52,834 nucleotides of DNA from Lentimicrobiaceae bacterium (GTDB lineage Bacteria > Bacteroidota > Bacteroidia > Bacteroidales > F082). The DNA lies in assembly GCA_015061365.1 (NCBI GenBank), contig SUWS01000014.1, positions 1 through 52,834 of the forward strand, read 5' to 3'. Made by a program: the position numbers and the translations under genes. Below the pieces are notes generated by a model. It did not search any database. It was given only the letters and a program-made list of their open reading frames with translations, and was not told the DNA's origin. Every line of letters starts with the position of its first letter. The stretch's first letter is position 1. Shown here one piece after another: positions 24,926 through 34,637 of this stretch.

Positions 24926-26737
24926 ATGAAAAAATTAAATTCACTATTCAAGACAGTCGCTGTCATTATGTTATTGATGGCGCCTATGGTTTTTCAAGCT
25001 AAAAACCACGATGTCGGTGGCATGGCAAAACACATCGACAAAGTTTACATCTCGGCGACGCCTGAGATTTTAGAGGTCAAGGGTAATACGATTACCGTCA
25101 CTATCAATGCGGAGTTCCCGCGTCGTTATTTCTCTAAGAAAGCCGTCATGAATATCACGCCAGTTCTCATCTATGAAGATGGCGAGACAGAGTTACCATC
25201 GATGAATTTCATAGGTGAGAAAGTCAACGGTGACGGAGTCGTTGTAAGTAAGAAATATGGCGGCACGTATTCTTACACCATGACGATACCATACGACGAT
25301 GAGATGTATAATTCTCTGCTGATTGTTGAACCCCTTGTTTATAGGTTTAAGGAAGTGGTACATCCTAACAGACAGAAAATTAAAGACAACGCCGAATTCG
25401 CCATGGCTAATTCATTTTTAGTGGCTGAAGGTGTGATAAACACAGCTCAACGTATCGACAAGAGCGCGCTCAAGACCGCATACGCGACTCCAGAAACAAA
25501 GCAGGAACATATAGTCACAGATGCCGGCGACATCTTCTTCCGCGTCAATTCAGATGCCATCAATTGGTCTGTGCCTTTGAACAAAGATATGAAAAACAAA
25601 ACTGCCGTTAACGCCCTGATGGCGCATATCATGCAAGGCTGGAACATAGATGACATCGAGGTTGTAGGTTGGGCATCGCCAGAAGGTTCAATGAAATACA
25701 ACAAAGACTTGTCTAATAAAAGAGCTAAGATGACAGAAGATTTCCTGAAGAAAAGATTAGCGTCACTTTCCGCACAGAAAAACATCAAGGTAAGCTACAA
25801 AAATGTTAACGACATTCATTTCGTAACTAAAGGAAACGGAGCCGACTGGGACGGATTGATGAAAGCCATCGAAAATTCTAATATCAAAGACAAACAGGTT
25901 ATTCTTAATACATTGAAGAAACAGACCGCTGAACAGAGAGTGGCACAGCTCAACAAATATATCAAGCAATATCCTGAATTTGAAAACACTATCTTGCCTT
26001 CGTTGCGCCGCACCGTGATAAATGTGAACACTATAGAACCGACTATGACCGACGAACAGATTACAAAAGCATGTACTAACAATCCTCAATCATTAAGCTG
26101 CGACCAGATGATGTATGCTGCAACTTTAGTAAAAGAACTGAAAAACAAAGAGATGATTTATCTGACAGCTATTGAGACGTATCCAAATCAAGCTGAACCA
26201 TATTGCAACGCAGGTGCTGTCGCTATAGAAAAAGGTAACACCAAACACGCGAAACAATTGTTGAGACAAGCGATAGAAATTGACGATTTGTTAGCTGAAG
26301 CATACAATAACTTAGGTGTCGTCGCTATTATCGAGGACGATTACAAATCGGCTGAGGCGATGTTTAAACAAGCTAAGAAATTGGGGGTCAACACCGACTA
26401 TAACGATGGAGTTGTATCTATTAATAAAGGTGATTATAACAAAGCCGTGAAATTGATGACGAAAAACAATCCGAATTGCGACTACAATGTAGCTTTAGCT
26501 CAGACTTTAGACAAGAAGTACACCATAGCCGAAGAAACAGTAAAATGTTTGGAAGAGGACGGAAAGACATTGTATCTTCATGCTGTCATAGCATCACGTA
26601 CTAAAGACGTTGAGAAAAGTATCAAGCATCTTGCCAAGGCGATAAAGAAAGATTACAAGATGAAAAATATCGCTAAACATGATATGGAGTTCGCATATCT
26701 TCAAGACAATCCCGACTTCATCGCGATAGTAGAATAA
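24926..26737 (+). CDS. Exported OmpA-like and TPR protein
   Basis: A 603-residue protein. I place the start at ATG 24926 (MKKLNSLFKTVAVIMLLMAP signal peptide); the upstream TTG would add 19 residues ahead of the signal. The N-terminal part (about 30-190) is beta-rich (KVYISATPEILEVKGNTITV). An OmpA-like peptidoglycan-binding region spans about 200-372 with EVVGWASPEGSMKYNKDLSN and KRA, fitting the NxxLSxxRA motif, plus an insertion GADWDGLMKAI and the end LPSLRRTVINV. TPR-like helices follow (about 430-600: AYNNLGVVAIIEDDYKSAEA). The next gene shares the same OmpA variant. It probably tethers a periplasmic complex to peptidoglycan; no partner is proven. Confidence 0.75.
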   Translation: MKKLNSLFKTVAVIMLLMAPMVFQAKNHDVGGMAKHIDKVYISATPEILEVKGNTITVTINAEFPRRYFSKKAVMNITPVLIYEDGETELPSMNFIGEKVNGDGVVVSKKYGGTYSYTMTIPYDDEMYNSLLIVEPLVYRFKEVVHPNRQKIKDNAEFAMANSFLVAEGVINTAQRIDKSALKTAYATPETKQEHIVTDAGDIFFRVNSDAINWSVPLNKDMKNKTAVNALMAHIMQGWNIDDIEVVGWASPEGSMKYNKDLSNKRAKMTEDFLKKRLASLSAQKNIKVSYKNVNDIHFVTKGNGADWDGLMKAIENSNIKDKQVILNTLKKQTAEQRVAQLNKYIKQYPEFENTILPSLRRTVINVNTIEPTMTDEQITKACTNNPQSLSCDQMMYAATLVKELKNKEMIYLTAIETYPNQAEPYCNAGAVAIEKGNTKHAKQLLRQAIEIDDLLAEAYNNLGVVAIIEDDYKSAEAMFKQAKKLGVNTDYNDGVVSINKGDYNKAVKLMTKNNPNCDYNVALAQTLDKKYTIAEETVKCLEEDGKTLYLHAVIASRTKDVEKSIKHLAKAIKKDYKMKNIAKHDMEFAYLQDNPDFIAIVE

Positions 26738-26757
26738 GTCCAAATAAGTGAATGTAT

Positions 26758-26787
26758 AAAGTCGCTTCGGCGACTTTTACTTTTTTT
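26758..26787 (+). terminator. Terminator after the OmpA/TPR gene
   Basis: AAAGTCGC-TTCG-GCGACTTT with a stable UUCG-type tetraloop, followed by a T-rich run. Confidence 0.88.
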
Positions 26788-26830
26788 ACAAACAATTAAA
26801 AAAAAAGGTGCTTTATTCATAGAAATTACT

Positions 26831-26838
26831 TATATTTG
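26831..26838 (+). promoter_or_regulatory. -7 box of the double-barrel OmpA gene
   Basis: TATATTTG matches TAnnTTTG exactly. It lies 70 nt before the ATG, leaving a leader of about 60 nt. Confidence 0.6.
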
Positions 26839-26908
26839 CAAGTTCAAAATTAGGCATTTTTTAATGGATTGTATTTATAAGAATGATTAACTAAAAAATA
26901 ACAGCATT

Positions 26909-28813
26909 ATGATTAAACGTTTTACAAAAATTTTATTTGTTGTCATGGCCATGCTTCCTATGACTTTTATTGGTCAGAACAACGACAAAACTGCACAATT
27001 CAACGACTACGTCTACGTATCAGGAGATTTAGGATTAGGACTTTTAGGAGCTGACAACTCAGCATTGAAAGTAGGCATGAACGGTCATGCCGGTATCGGA
27101 TACCAATTTGACAACATTCTTGGTATCAAAGCCAACTTAGGTTTCGGCGGATTAAACGGCGGATATGAGAATCATGCTCTTGATAAGCAAAATTACTTTG
27201 AAGCCAACATCAATCTGACATTAAATTTGATGGATGTTATCTTAGGATACAAACCTGAGAGAAGATTCAATGTGACTCCACACATCGGTTTCGGTCAGGT
27301 TCAATACAGAACACGTTTGTTGGACAACAACGAGAACTTCATAGGAGAACAAGGTTACGCCGGCAACAGCGGTAGAGAAGTCGTAGCAACAGTACCTATG
27401 GGTCTAGAACTCAATTTCGCAGTCAACCAATCTTGGAAGATCTTCGTTGACTTCACAGCAAACTTCACAGATACCGACAAACTCGATGGTATCGTCAGCG
27501 GCGTACATAACGATTGGTTCAGCTCAGTCAATTTAGGTACAACATACAAATTGAACAAAAACGAAAGATTATTCAATGTCGGTGCTGAATATTGTAACTA
27601 CTGGTTCGTAACAGCTGATGGCGGAGGTTCATTCATCTTCGGCGACAACGAACATAGATTCAACGATTTGGCTGGTAATGGCAACATAGGTGTCGGTTAC
27701 AACTTCCACGACTACTATAGAGTCTACGCTAAAGTCGGTTACGGTATTTACAAAGGTTCTCTTCCAGGTGTCTTCACACTCGACTATTCAGATTATTTAG
27801 AAGCTAACATCAACTTCTCAGCAGACATCGTCGCCTTGATCTTCGGTCATAACGACGCTCGTCGCTTCGGCATCTATCCACATATCGGTATCGGACAAAT
27901 GCAGTACAGAGCAAGAGCAACATACGCTGACGGTGAAAAAGCTTACGTAGGTTATAATCACGACGCAGCAGGTAACACAAAAGGTGGCGGCATCCTCAAC
28001 AGAAAGGTCGCATTGACAGTTCCTATGGGTATTGAATTAACATACAAAATGAATGAAACACTCGACTTCTTCGTCGACGCTACAACAAACTTCGCAGATA
28101 GCGACATCTTGGATTGCTTCTATTCAGGAGAACATAAAGACTATCACTCAACAATGAATGTAGGTCTCCGCTATAAATTCAAGAACACTTGCGTCGCTAA
28201 AGCTGAGGAAGAAGCAGCAAACGAAGCAAAAGATGAATGCTGCATCACCCCTGAAGAGTTGAAACAAGCTATAAAAGAAGCTCTCGAAGAACAAGCAGCA
28301 CAAGATACAGTCGTTGAAGTGAAGACTGAAATCATAGAAAAGACATATCATGTAAATCACGCTAATATTGTTTTCCCTGTAAATAAATCAGAGAAATTAG
28401 CAACTCAAACAAATATCGACGCTGTTAACAGAGCATCTAATGAAGTACAAAGCGGTTTCGAAGTAGAAAGCATTATCGTTGAAGGTTACGCTTCTCCAGA
28501 AGGTGGCGACGACATCAACAACCGCCTCGCAGAAGAACGCGCTCAAGCAGCAGCAGACTTGATCCAAAACGAACTTCATACTCATTTAGATGACAACCAC
28601 GTAACAATCCTCTCTAACGGCGCTGACTGGGACGGTCTCGTAAACGCTATCTTAGGTTCTGACATGGATAATAAAGAAGAGATCGCTAACAAGATCAAAA
28701 ACGCTTCAAATAAAGATCAGACCTTGAACGAATTGATGGGTCAATATCCTCAAATCAGAGAATTGCTCCCACAATTACGCCGCGCTAACGTGACAATTAA
28801 AACTGTCAAATAA
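26909..28813 (+). CDS. OmpA-family outer-membrane protein with two tandem beta-barrel repeats
   Basis: A 634-residue outer-membrane protein with a signal peptide of about 22 residues. Two similar barrel-type segments follow. Segment 1 (about 30-220) has NYFEANINLTLNLMDVILGY, NVTPHIGFGQVQYRTR and ATVPMGLELNF. Segment 2 (about 221-430) has DYLEANINFSADIVALIFGH, GIYPHIGIGQMQYRAR and LTVPMGIELTYKM. Each is the size of an eight-strand OmpA barrel. A charged linker with ECCITPEELKQAIKEALEEQ leads to the OmpA C-terminal domain (about 470-634: VEGYASPEGGDDINNRLAEE then RA, the peptidoglycan-binding signature). It ends with LPQLRRANVTIKTVK like its upstream neighbour. It would link the outer membrane to peptidoglycan. 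Codon use suggests strong expression. Confidence 0.85.
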   Translation: MIKRFTKILFVVMAMLPMTFIGQNNDKTAQFNDYVYVSGDLGLGLLGADNSALKVGMNGHAGIGYQFDNILGIKANLGFGGLNGGYENHALDKQNYFEANINLTLNLMDVILGYKPERRFNVTPHIGFGQVQYRTRLLDNNENFIGEQGYAGNSGREVVATVPMGLELNFAVNQSWKIFVDFTANFTDTDKLDGIVSGVHNDWFSSVNLGTTYKLNKNERLFNVGAEYCNYWFVTADGGGSFIFGDNEHRFNDLAGNGNIGVGYNFHDYYRVYAKVGYGIYKGSLPGVFTLDYSDYLEANINFSADIVALIFGHNDARRFGIYPHIGIGQMQYRARATYADGEKAYVGYNHDAAGNTKGGGILNRKVALTVPMGIELTYKMNETLDFFVDATTNFADSDILDCFYSGEHKDYHSTMNVGLRYKFKNTCVAKAEEEAANEAKDECCITPEELKQAIKEALEEQAAQDTVVEVKTEIIEKTYHVNHANIVFPVNKSEKLATQTNIDAVNRASNEVQSGFEVESIIVEGYASPEGGDDINNRLAEERAQAAADLIQNELHTHLDDNHVTILSNGADWDGLVNAILGSDMDNKEEIANKIKNASNKDQTLNELMGQYPQIRELLPQLRRANVTIKTVK

Positions 28814-28833
28814 TAATTAAAGAAATCATATTC

Positions 28834-28865
28834 AAAAAAAGGTTGCTCAACGGCAACCTTTTTTA
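28834..28865. terminator. Bidirectional terminator between the OmpA gene and folK
   Basis: AAAAAAAGGTTGC-TCAACG-GCAACCTTTTTT serves both convergent genes. Its right T-run overlaps the last codons of folK. Confidence 0.88.
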
Positions 28866-29360
28866 TTTCCCTTTATATAAGCTCACATCAGAAGTGTCGG
28901 GACATACCTCTCTTAACTCTATGTTTGTCCTCTTTAAAACCGGATGCACGAAATCGGAAGCTATCTCGCATAAAGGCTCTAAAACAAATCTACGCAACTG
29001 CAACCTCGGATGTGGCAATATCAAATCTTCATCGTCGTTGATCATATCCCCATAATAAATCACATCTAAATCAATAGGTCGCGAAACATACGTCTCATAA
29101 TGTCTGCTCCTATCCCTTCCCAACTCAATCTCTATCGAAAGTAATTCCCTCAACAACTCATGAGCCGATAAATCCGTCTCAACACAAATAGCCTGATTGA
29201 TAAAATTCTGCTCGGCATCAAAACCCCATGGCTCTGATTCATATAACGAGGACATCTTAATAATCTTGCCGCATCTCGCTTCTATCATATTTCTCGCCTC
29301 CTCGAGAATGGAAGTCCTGTCACCCATATTGGAACCCAAAAGCACGTATGATTTTTCCAT
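28863..29360 (-). CDS. folK: 2-amino-4-hydroxy-6-hydroxymethyldihydropteridine pyrophosphokinase (HPPK)
   Basis: A 165-residue folate-pathway enzyme that moves pyrophosphate from ATP to 6-hydroxymethyl-7,8-dihydropterin. The N-terminal LLGSNMGDR, the substrate loop SEPWGFDAEQNFINQA and the metal/ATP motif GRDRSRHYETYVSRPIDLDV are all present, followed by LPHPRLQLRRFVLEPLCEIA. Length is normal for a single-domain FolK. It is divergent from sppA, with promoters overlapping in the ~95-bp gap. Confidence 0.95.
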   Translation of the reverse strand: MEKSYVLLGSNMGDRTSILEEARNMIEARCGKIIKMSSLYESEPWGFDAEQNFINQAICVETDLSAHELLRELLSIEIELGRDRSRHYETYVSRPIDLDVIYYGDMINDDEDLILPHPRLQLRRFVLEPLCEIASDFVHPVLKRTNIELREVCPDTSDVSLYKGK

Positions 29361-29382
29361 TATTTTGATATGTTTTTAAACG

Positions 29383-29410
29383 CAAAATTAAAAAAAGATT
29401 CGTATCTTTG
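29383..29410. promoter_or_regulatory. Overlapping divergent promoters of folK and sppA
   Basis: On the minus strand TAATTTTG (29390-29383) faces folK. On the plus strand TATCTTTG (29403-29410) faces sppA. The -7 boxes are 12 bp apart, so the two polymerases would exclude each other. Confidence 0.55.
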
Positions 29411-29454
29411 GAACAATTAAAATATCATACGTTCACATTATAAATCATAAAACA

Positions 29455-31230
29455 ATGAAATCATTCTTTAAAACATTCTTCGCTTCCTTCTTAGGTTCAG
29501 CAGTATTATTATTAGTTATCGTATTATTGTTAATAGGCAGTCTCGTCTCATCAATAGCTTCTTCAACAGACGTGAAAGTAGATGTCAAACCGCAGACAGT
29601 CCTGTACATGAATCTTAACTATGAGATCCCGGAAAGAACGAGCAGTAACAATCTCGGATTGATCTTTAACGGCTCTTCTTTCAGTGAAGTTGATATGGCT
29701 GGCATGAACGATATTATGAACAACATCAAGGCGGCGGCTACAGACCCGAATATTTCAGGTATCTTTATGGAGCTGTCGACAATAGCAACATCGAGCGCCA
29801 ATATTGAAGAAATCAGAAATCAGTTAATTGAATTTAAGAAATCGGGAAAATTTATCCTAAGTTATGCCGAGGCTTATTCTCAAAGCGCATACTATTTGGC
29901 AAGTGTATCCGACAAAATCTATATGCTTCCTGACGGTATTATCGACATTCACGGCATGGCATCTCAGCCGATGTTCTATAAACATCTCCTTGAAAAATTA
30001 GATATTGAGATGCAAATAATACGTCCCGAAAACAATAAGTTCAAGAGCGCTGTCGAACCTTATTTCTTGGATAAGATGAGCGATGCTAATCGTGAACAAA
30101 ATACAGTATTGTTAACTTCTATATGGAACAAGATATGTGACGACATCAGTAAGTCACGTAACATCAGCGTAGAAACAATAAATCAGATGGCAGATAAATT
30201 GACATTGATGTTCGATACACAAGCTGCCCTTGACAACAACTTCATTGACGGCTTGAAATATAAAGATGAAATTATTGCTGAGCTTCATCAACTTACCAAT
30301 ACAGCTGACAGCAAGAAAATCAATATAGTAAAGAATATCCAATATGCGAAAGTGAGACCTGAGTTATATCAAGGCGAAGATAAGATAGCTATAGTATATG
30401 CTTCGGGACAGATTATCGATGGCGAGGGCGATGAATCTACAATAGGTTCTGTTACATTGTCGGAAGCAATTCGTCAAGCGAGAAACGACAAGAAAGTCAA
30501 GGCTATCGTTATGAGAGTCAACTCTCCTGGTGGCAGTGCGGTGGCTTCTGAAGTGATTCGTCGCGAAGTTGAACTTGCCGCAAAGGAAAAACCTTTCATT
30601 GTTTCTATGGGTAATTATGCAGCTTCAGGAGGTTACTGGATTTCGTCAAGCTCTGATTATATCTTCGCCGATCCGACAACATTGACAGGTTCTATCGGAG
30701 TGTTTGGAACCGTGCCTAATCTCGAAGGTTTGATGACAGACAAAATCGGCTTATCGTTCGATGTCGTTAAGACGAATGAAAACTCAGACTTCGGAAGCAT
30801 GGTAAAACCTATGACACCTTATCAGTTGAAAATGATGCAGAAACACGTTACCGATACTTACGATGACTTCCTTACATTAGTGTCGACAGAAAGAAATCTC
30901 AGAAAAACTTTCGTCGATAGTATAGCTCAGGGACGTGTATGGAGTGGTGTCGATGCCATTGAAATAGGATTGATAGATGAATTTGGCGGAATAGAAAAAG
31001 CTATAGCATACGCCGCCGACAAAGCAAACCTCGAGTCTTATTCAATAAAAGAATACCCTAAACAGGAAGATATTTTTGAAAGTCTGTTCAAGACAGAGAC
31101 ACAGGAATATTATGCAAAAACACTTATGAAGAAAAACTTAGGTGAGACATATCAATATCTTGAAGCGATAGAAACAATCAGCAAATTAGAAGGCGTTCAA
31201 GCTTTGATGCCGTTAACTATCGTTGAATGA
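29455..31230 (+). CDS. sppA: Signal peptide peptidase SppA, 67-kDa type
   Basis: A 591-residue membrane-bound serine protease that degrades cleaved signal peptides. One N-terminal membrane anchor covers about residues 12-35. Two tandem ClpP/crotonase-like domains follow. The general-base lysine lies in NNKFKSAVEPYF (Lys197). The nucleophile lies in MGNYAASGGYW (Ser391). RVNSPGGSAVASEVIRRE and LTGSIGVFGTVPN are further family motifs. Both catalytic residues are present, so it should be active. Length matches the long E. coli-type form. Confidence 0.96.
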   Translation: MKSFFKTFFASFLGSAVLLLVIVLLLIGSLVSSIASSTDVKVDVKPQTVLYMNLNYEIPERTSSNNLGLIFNGSSFSEVDMAGMNDIMNNIKAAATDPNISGIFMELSTIATSSANIEEIRNQLIEFKKSGKFILSYAEAYSQSAYYLASVSDKIYMLPDGIIDIHGMASQPMFYKHLLEKLDIEMQIIRPENNKFKSAVEPYFLDKMSDANREQNTVLLTSIWNKICDDISKSRNISVETINQMADKLTLMFDTQAALDNNFIDGLKYKDEIIAELHQLTNTADSKKINIVKNIQYAKVRPELYQGEDKIAIVYASGQIIDGEGDESTIGSVTLSEAIRQARNDKKVKAIVMRVNSPGGSAVASEVIRREVELAAKEKPFIVSMGNYAASGGYWISSSSDYIFADPTTLTGSIGVFGTVPNLEGLMTDKIGLSFDVVKTNENSDFGSMVKPMTPYQLKMMQKHVTDTYDDFLTLVSTERNLRKTFVDSIAQGRVWSGVDAIEIGLIDEFGGIEKAIAYAADKANLESYSIKEYPKQEDIFESLFKTETQEYYAKTLMKKNLGETYQYLEAIETISKLEGVQALMPLTIVE

Positions 31231-31243
31231 CGACATCGATAAA

Positions 31244-31272
31244 TAAAAGGGAGTTCTATAAATTGTTTTGAA
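31244..31272. mobile_element. Possible solo MITE end
   Basis: AAAGGGAGTTCTATAAATTG resembles the MITE terminus TTAAGGGGACTTCTATAAAT. Only about 20 bp match and no partner end follows. It lies in the leader of the gene at 31298. The following DNA reads NGKNKFIEYE in one frame, recalling the small-ORF motif GKNKFIK, but without a start codon. Confidence 0.4.
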
Positions 31273-31297
31273 AACGGTAAGAACAAGTTCATAGAAT

Positions 31298-32647
31298 ATG
31301 AATAAATTGTTTCGCATATTATCAGTCATTACCTTATTGATTTCTTTTGTTTCTTGTGGAAATAAAAAAGAAAGCTTAGAGACATATCAGCAGGCATTGT
31401 CGTATTATGAAGATGGTTTTAATAAAATTAAAACAGATAATGGAGTAATACATAATGATAGTCTTACAGATGCATTCTCTAAGTTTATTGAATCCCTCAG
31501 ATTGTTGGAAAAACTCCCAGAAGATATGAATAATGATGAGATCTCTCTCGCTTCTAAAGCATATTATCAATTATCGTATATCTTATTCCACAAAATGATT
31601 CCGGATACGCAGATTGATGCCTTGGAAATGGCTCTTTATTATCAGGAAATGAATATTGATACAAATATGATGGCAACCTTGTGTGCCGATTTGGCATTGA
31701 TATATCCGGTGATGGGTGATATGGAATCTGCAAGATATTACATTAAACTCGCTGAACCTTATTTAGACACGACTTCGGATTATTTAGAACCTTATCTGAA
31801 AATAAAATCTTCATTGGCAAGTATATTTTATGGTGAGGAAGAAGATGATTCTTTCTTTAGGGTTGAACATGAAAGAATGGCTTTTAAATACAGACGAGGT
31901 ATGGATGTAAGAAAAGATTCGGTGGCTTTAGGCATATCGATGTTTGATATTCCGGAATATAAACTTAAAGCTAAGCCTTATCTTCTGAAGGTGTTCGGGA
32001 TAGAGAAATTTCCCGAAATATCAAAATGTATTGTGATGGATATGTTGGCGGAAATATATGAGGAAGAAAACAATATCGACAGTATGGAGTTGTGTAAGAA
32101 ATCTTACGAGACTTATATCAAGGTTGAAGAAAAAAGATTCAATGATGAACATAAATTGATCGGACAATATGATACATATAAGAAGGACCGCGATGCCAAA
32201 TTGGAAGATATGCGTCAGCAGAAAGACAAACAAAAAAGAATATCGTATTCATTTGTCATCTTAGTTCTCGTCATATTCGTCGCATATATGTTGATTAAGA
32301 CATCAAAACGACACAAGAAAAATATTACTAAGCAAAAAGACGTTACCGACAATGCTTTGCGTCAACATGTGTATGAGATATATCTCAGACAAAAAGATGA
32401 CGTATTTCAAAGTATATTGAAAGAGTTCAACACGTTCTATCCTGACGCTTATAATAGATTTAAGGATGCTTTCGGCAATCTGACAGAAACCGAACAGAAA
32501 ATATGCTTGCTTTCTTTCCTTGCGTTTCGAGTGAAAGAAATAGCTCATATTTTAAATCTACGTGAGAACACCGTCAGCAAATATCGCAACTCTATTATTA
32601 AAAAGACTGAGATGAAAATTGAAGAAATCATGAGGTCTTTTATATAG
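31298..32647 (+). CDS. Membrane TPR lipoprotein with a C-terminal LuxR-like HTH (DUF6377-like regulator)
   Basis: A 449-residue putative one-component regulator. The signal ends in a lipobox-like SFVSC (Cys20). TPR-like helices cover about residues 25-275. A charged coiled segment (about 275-315) leads to one membrane helix (about 316-334, FVILVLVIFVAYMLI). The cytoplasmic part ends in a helix-turn-helix (about 393-435: LTETEQKICLLSFLAFRVKE, IAHILNLRENTVSKYRNSII). This layout, with an extracytoplasmic sensor and a DNA-binding tail without a kinase, is common in Bacteroidales. It lies just upstream of two T9SS cargo genes, which are plausible targets. A homologous HTH tail is found as a fragment at 40966-41222. 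Confidence 0.75.
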   Translation: MNKLFRILSVITLLISFVSCGNKKESLETYQQALSYYEDGFNKIKTDNGVIHNDSLTDAFSKFIESLRLLEKLPEDMNNDEISLASKAYYQLSYILFHKMIPDTQIDALEMALYYQEMNIDTNMMATLCADLALIYPVMGDMESARYYIKLAEPYLDTTSDYLEPYLKIKSSLASIFYGEEEDDSFFRVEHERMAFKYRRGMDVRKDSVALGISMFDIPEYKLKAKPYLLKVFGIEKFPEISKCIVMDMLAEIYEEENNIDSMELCKKSYETYIKVEEKRFNDEHKLIGQYDTYKKDRDAKLEDMRQQKDKQKRISYSFVILVLVIFVAYMLIKTSKRHKKNITKQKDVTDNALRQHVYEIYLRQKDDVFQSILKEFNTFYPDAYNRFKDAFGNLTETEQKICLLSFLAFRVKEIAHILNLRENTVSKYRNSIIKKTEMKIEEIMRSFI

Positions 32648-32703
32648 AAAAATGAATGTTTTTCCTGAAGTGAACCTACTTTCCGCCCTTATCACAGAGG
32701 TGA

Positions 32704-32729
32704 ATATATGGATTTGATTTTCCATATAT
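32704..32729 (+). other. Hairpin 1 after the regulator gene
   Basis: ATATATGGA and TCCATATAT form a 9-bp stem with an 8-nt loop, without a T-run. It lies about 35 nt before a second, similar hairpin (CATATTCC type). Confidence 0.5.
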
Positions 32730-32756
32730 CATTGACAGTCAACGATGATATTGTGT

Positions 32757-32804
32757 AAAAATATGGAATATGGCCTAAGCGTCATTTATTCCATATTTTA
32801 TTTT
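32757..32804 (+). terminator. Terminator before the Omp28-like gene
   Basis: ATATGGAATA (32761-32770) pairs with TATTCCATAT (32788-32797), followed by a T-rich run. Confidence 0.7.
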
Positions 32805-32806
32805 GC

Positions 32807-32814
32807 TAATTTTG
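32807..32814 (+). promoter_or_regulatory. -7 box of the Omp28-like gene
   Basis: TAATTTTG fits TAnnTTTG, 22 nt before the ATG and directly after the terminator. Confidence 0.5.
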
Positions 32815-32836
32815 CATTTGTACAAATTAAAATTTT

Positions 32837-34612
32837 ATGAAAATAAAAACTTGTCTTTTAACCTCAATGATGCTGTTAGGCGGTGTTCTATTTTCTCAGG
32901 AAAAAAATTATGATACACCGCAGTTTGTATCAACCGAACCGTCTCTGAAAAATATGCTGATTGAAGAGTTTACCGGAAGAAACTGCCACGCATGTCCTGA
33001 GGCTCATGAAATCGCAAACACTTTGATGAGAGAGAATCCGGAACGTCTGTTTCTGATAAATATACATGAAGCCCTATCTCCAGAGACATATCCTAATTTT
33101 AAGACTGAAGATGGACGAATAATCACAAATACCATACAGATCGGATACGTCCCCTCTGGTTTGGTTAACAGGAGGATAGGAGGCGACATATCTCCTTCAT
33201 TCTGGGAAGGCTATATATATGAGATGTCTGATGATGTGGCTGCATGTAATATCGCTGGTCAGGTGGTTGTGAATGAGGCGACACGTGAAGCTACAATAAC
33301 AGTAGAAGTATATTATACCTCCGATAGCGATTTCGATATTAATTACCTCACTGTAGCGATGACACAAGACAGCGTCTGGGGATACCAAAATAATGGTCAA
33401 ATCAATCCCGAACAGTATGTCAACGGTGAATATTGTCACATGCATACACTTCGTGATATCATTACTTCTACTTGGGGTGATGAAATAGGACCTACAAAAG
33501 CCGGTACTTTAATCACAAAAGAGTATACTTACAACATACCGGAAATTATAGGCCTTCCTAATGGAGTTGATGTGGATTTGGAGAATATCAACTTCTATGC
33601 TTTTGTATGCGACAACACCGACTATGGCATTTCTTACCCTATACAGAATGTCGCTCATCTATCGTATCTGTTGGGCACACAAGAATCCATATTTCCTTAT
33701 ATCGAGAAGATTACAGAGAGACAGGCTTCCGTATGCTCCAATAGCAAGACATTCGCTCTTAATATGCAGAACAGAGGATTAGATGAATTGACATCAATAA
33801 AGATGCTGATGGGAATAGACAATGGCGACACCTTTGAGTACGAGTGGAATGGCAGCATACCTTCTTATAAATCGGGAATTATTGAGTTTGATATGGATGT
33901 GCCTATTGGCGACCATAATATAGATTTTAAAATTGTTGAAGCTAATGGCGTGAGCGTCAACAGTACAAAATCTTTTGCATCATCAAGTGATGATTTGTCT
34001 GTATTGTACTTGAATAGTGAGAATGACGAGATTACCATTGAGATAATGCAAGATAGAAATGGTCATGAGACTACATGGCAACTTCTTGATGACGACAATA
34101 ATATTGTTGCTTCAGGTGGTCCTTATGAATATTACTTCGGACAGTCATCTGCAACAGAATTACACACCATAAATGTGGATGTAACAGCAGATCAATGTCT
34201 GAAGTTTACAATATACGATTTGGTCGGGAACGGCATCTGTTGCAATGTCGGTGACGGATATTACAAAATATATGATGCACATGGTAATCTTGTTTTAGAC
34301 GGCAACGGTGATTTCGGTTATGAGGCATCACATACTCTATCTACTGTAATATACGATAATGTTGATGAGTTGGATGATGACATGTATGTGATATATCCAA
34401 ACCCGACAAAAGATATGCTGACAATAGAAGGAAATTCCATGAGACAGATAACTGTTTTCAATACTATTGGTCAGACTGTTATGACATTTGAATGTGACAA
34501 TGATGAAGTCGTCAATATAGATGTCGAATCTTTTTCTGCTGGAGTATATTTTATACGTATCTTCGGTGATGAAGGTTCTGTTGTTACCCAGAAAATATCA
34601 ATAGCAAAATAA
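32837..34612 (+). CDS. Omp28-related T9SS surface protein with a thioredoxin-like CxxC
   Basis: A 591-residue exported protein. The signal peptide ends at FSQ (residue 21). The N-terminal half is like Omp28: a thioredoxin-like fold with LIEEFTGRNCHACPEAHEIA (Cys50-His-Ala-Cys53), then NIHEALSPETYPNF and IGYVPSGLVNRR. The C-terminal half is beta-rich (WQLLDDDNNIVASGGPYEYY ... GDGYYKIYDAHGN). It ends in a type A sorting domain (VIYPNPTKDMLTIEGNSM ... GVYFIRIFGDEGSVVTQKIS). The CxxC suggests redox activity or a structural disulphide at the surface; which one is unknown. It is only 25 bp upstream of another T9SS gene. Confidence 0.82.
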   Translation: MKIKTCLLTSMMLLGGVLFSQEKNYDTPQFVSTEPSLKNMLIEEFTGRNCHACPEAHEIANTLMRENPERLFLINIHEALSPETYPNFKTEDGRIITNTIQIGYVPSGLVNRRIGGDISPSFWEGYIYEMSDDVAACNIAGQVVVNEATREATITVEVYYTSDSDFDINYLTVAMTQDSVWGYQNNGQINPEQYVNGEYCHMHTLRDIITSTWGDEIGPTKAGTLITKEYTYNIPEIIGLPNGVDVDLENINFYAFVCDNTDYGISYPIQNVAHLSYLLGTQESIFPYIEKITERQASVCSNSKTFALNMQNRGLDELTSIKMLMGIDNGDTFEYEWNGSIPSYKSGIIEFDMDVPIGDHNIDFKIVEANGVSVNSTKSFASSSDDLSVLYLNSENDEITIEIMQDRNGHETTWQLLDDDNNIVASGGPYEYYFGQSSATELHTINVDVTADQCLKFTIYDLVGNGICCNVGDGYYKIYDAHGNLVLDGNGDFGYEASHTLSTVIYDNVDELDDDMYVIYPNPTKDMLTIEGNSMRQITVFNTIGQTVMTFECDNDEVVNIDVESFSAGVYFIRIFGDEGSVVTQKISIAK

Positions 34613-34637
34613 TATATAGATGTTGTCTTAACAAAAA

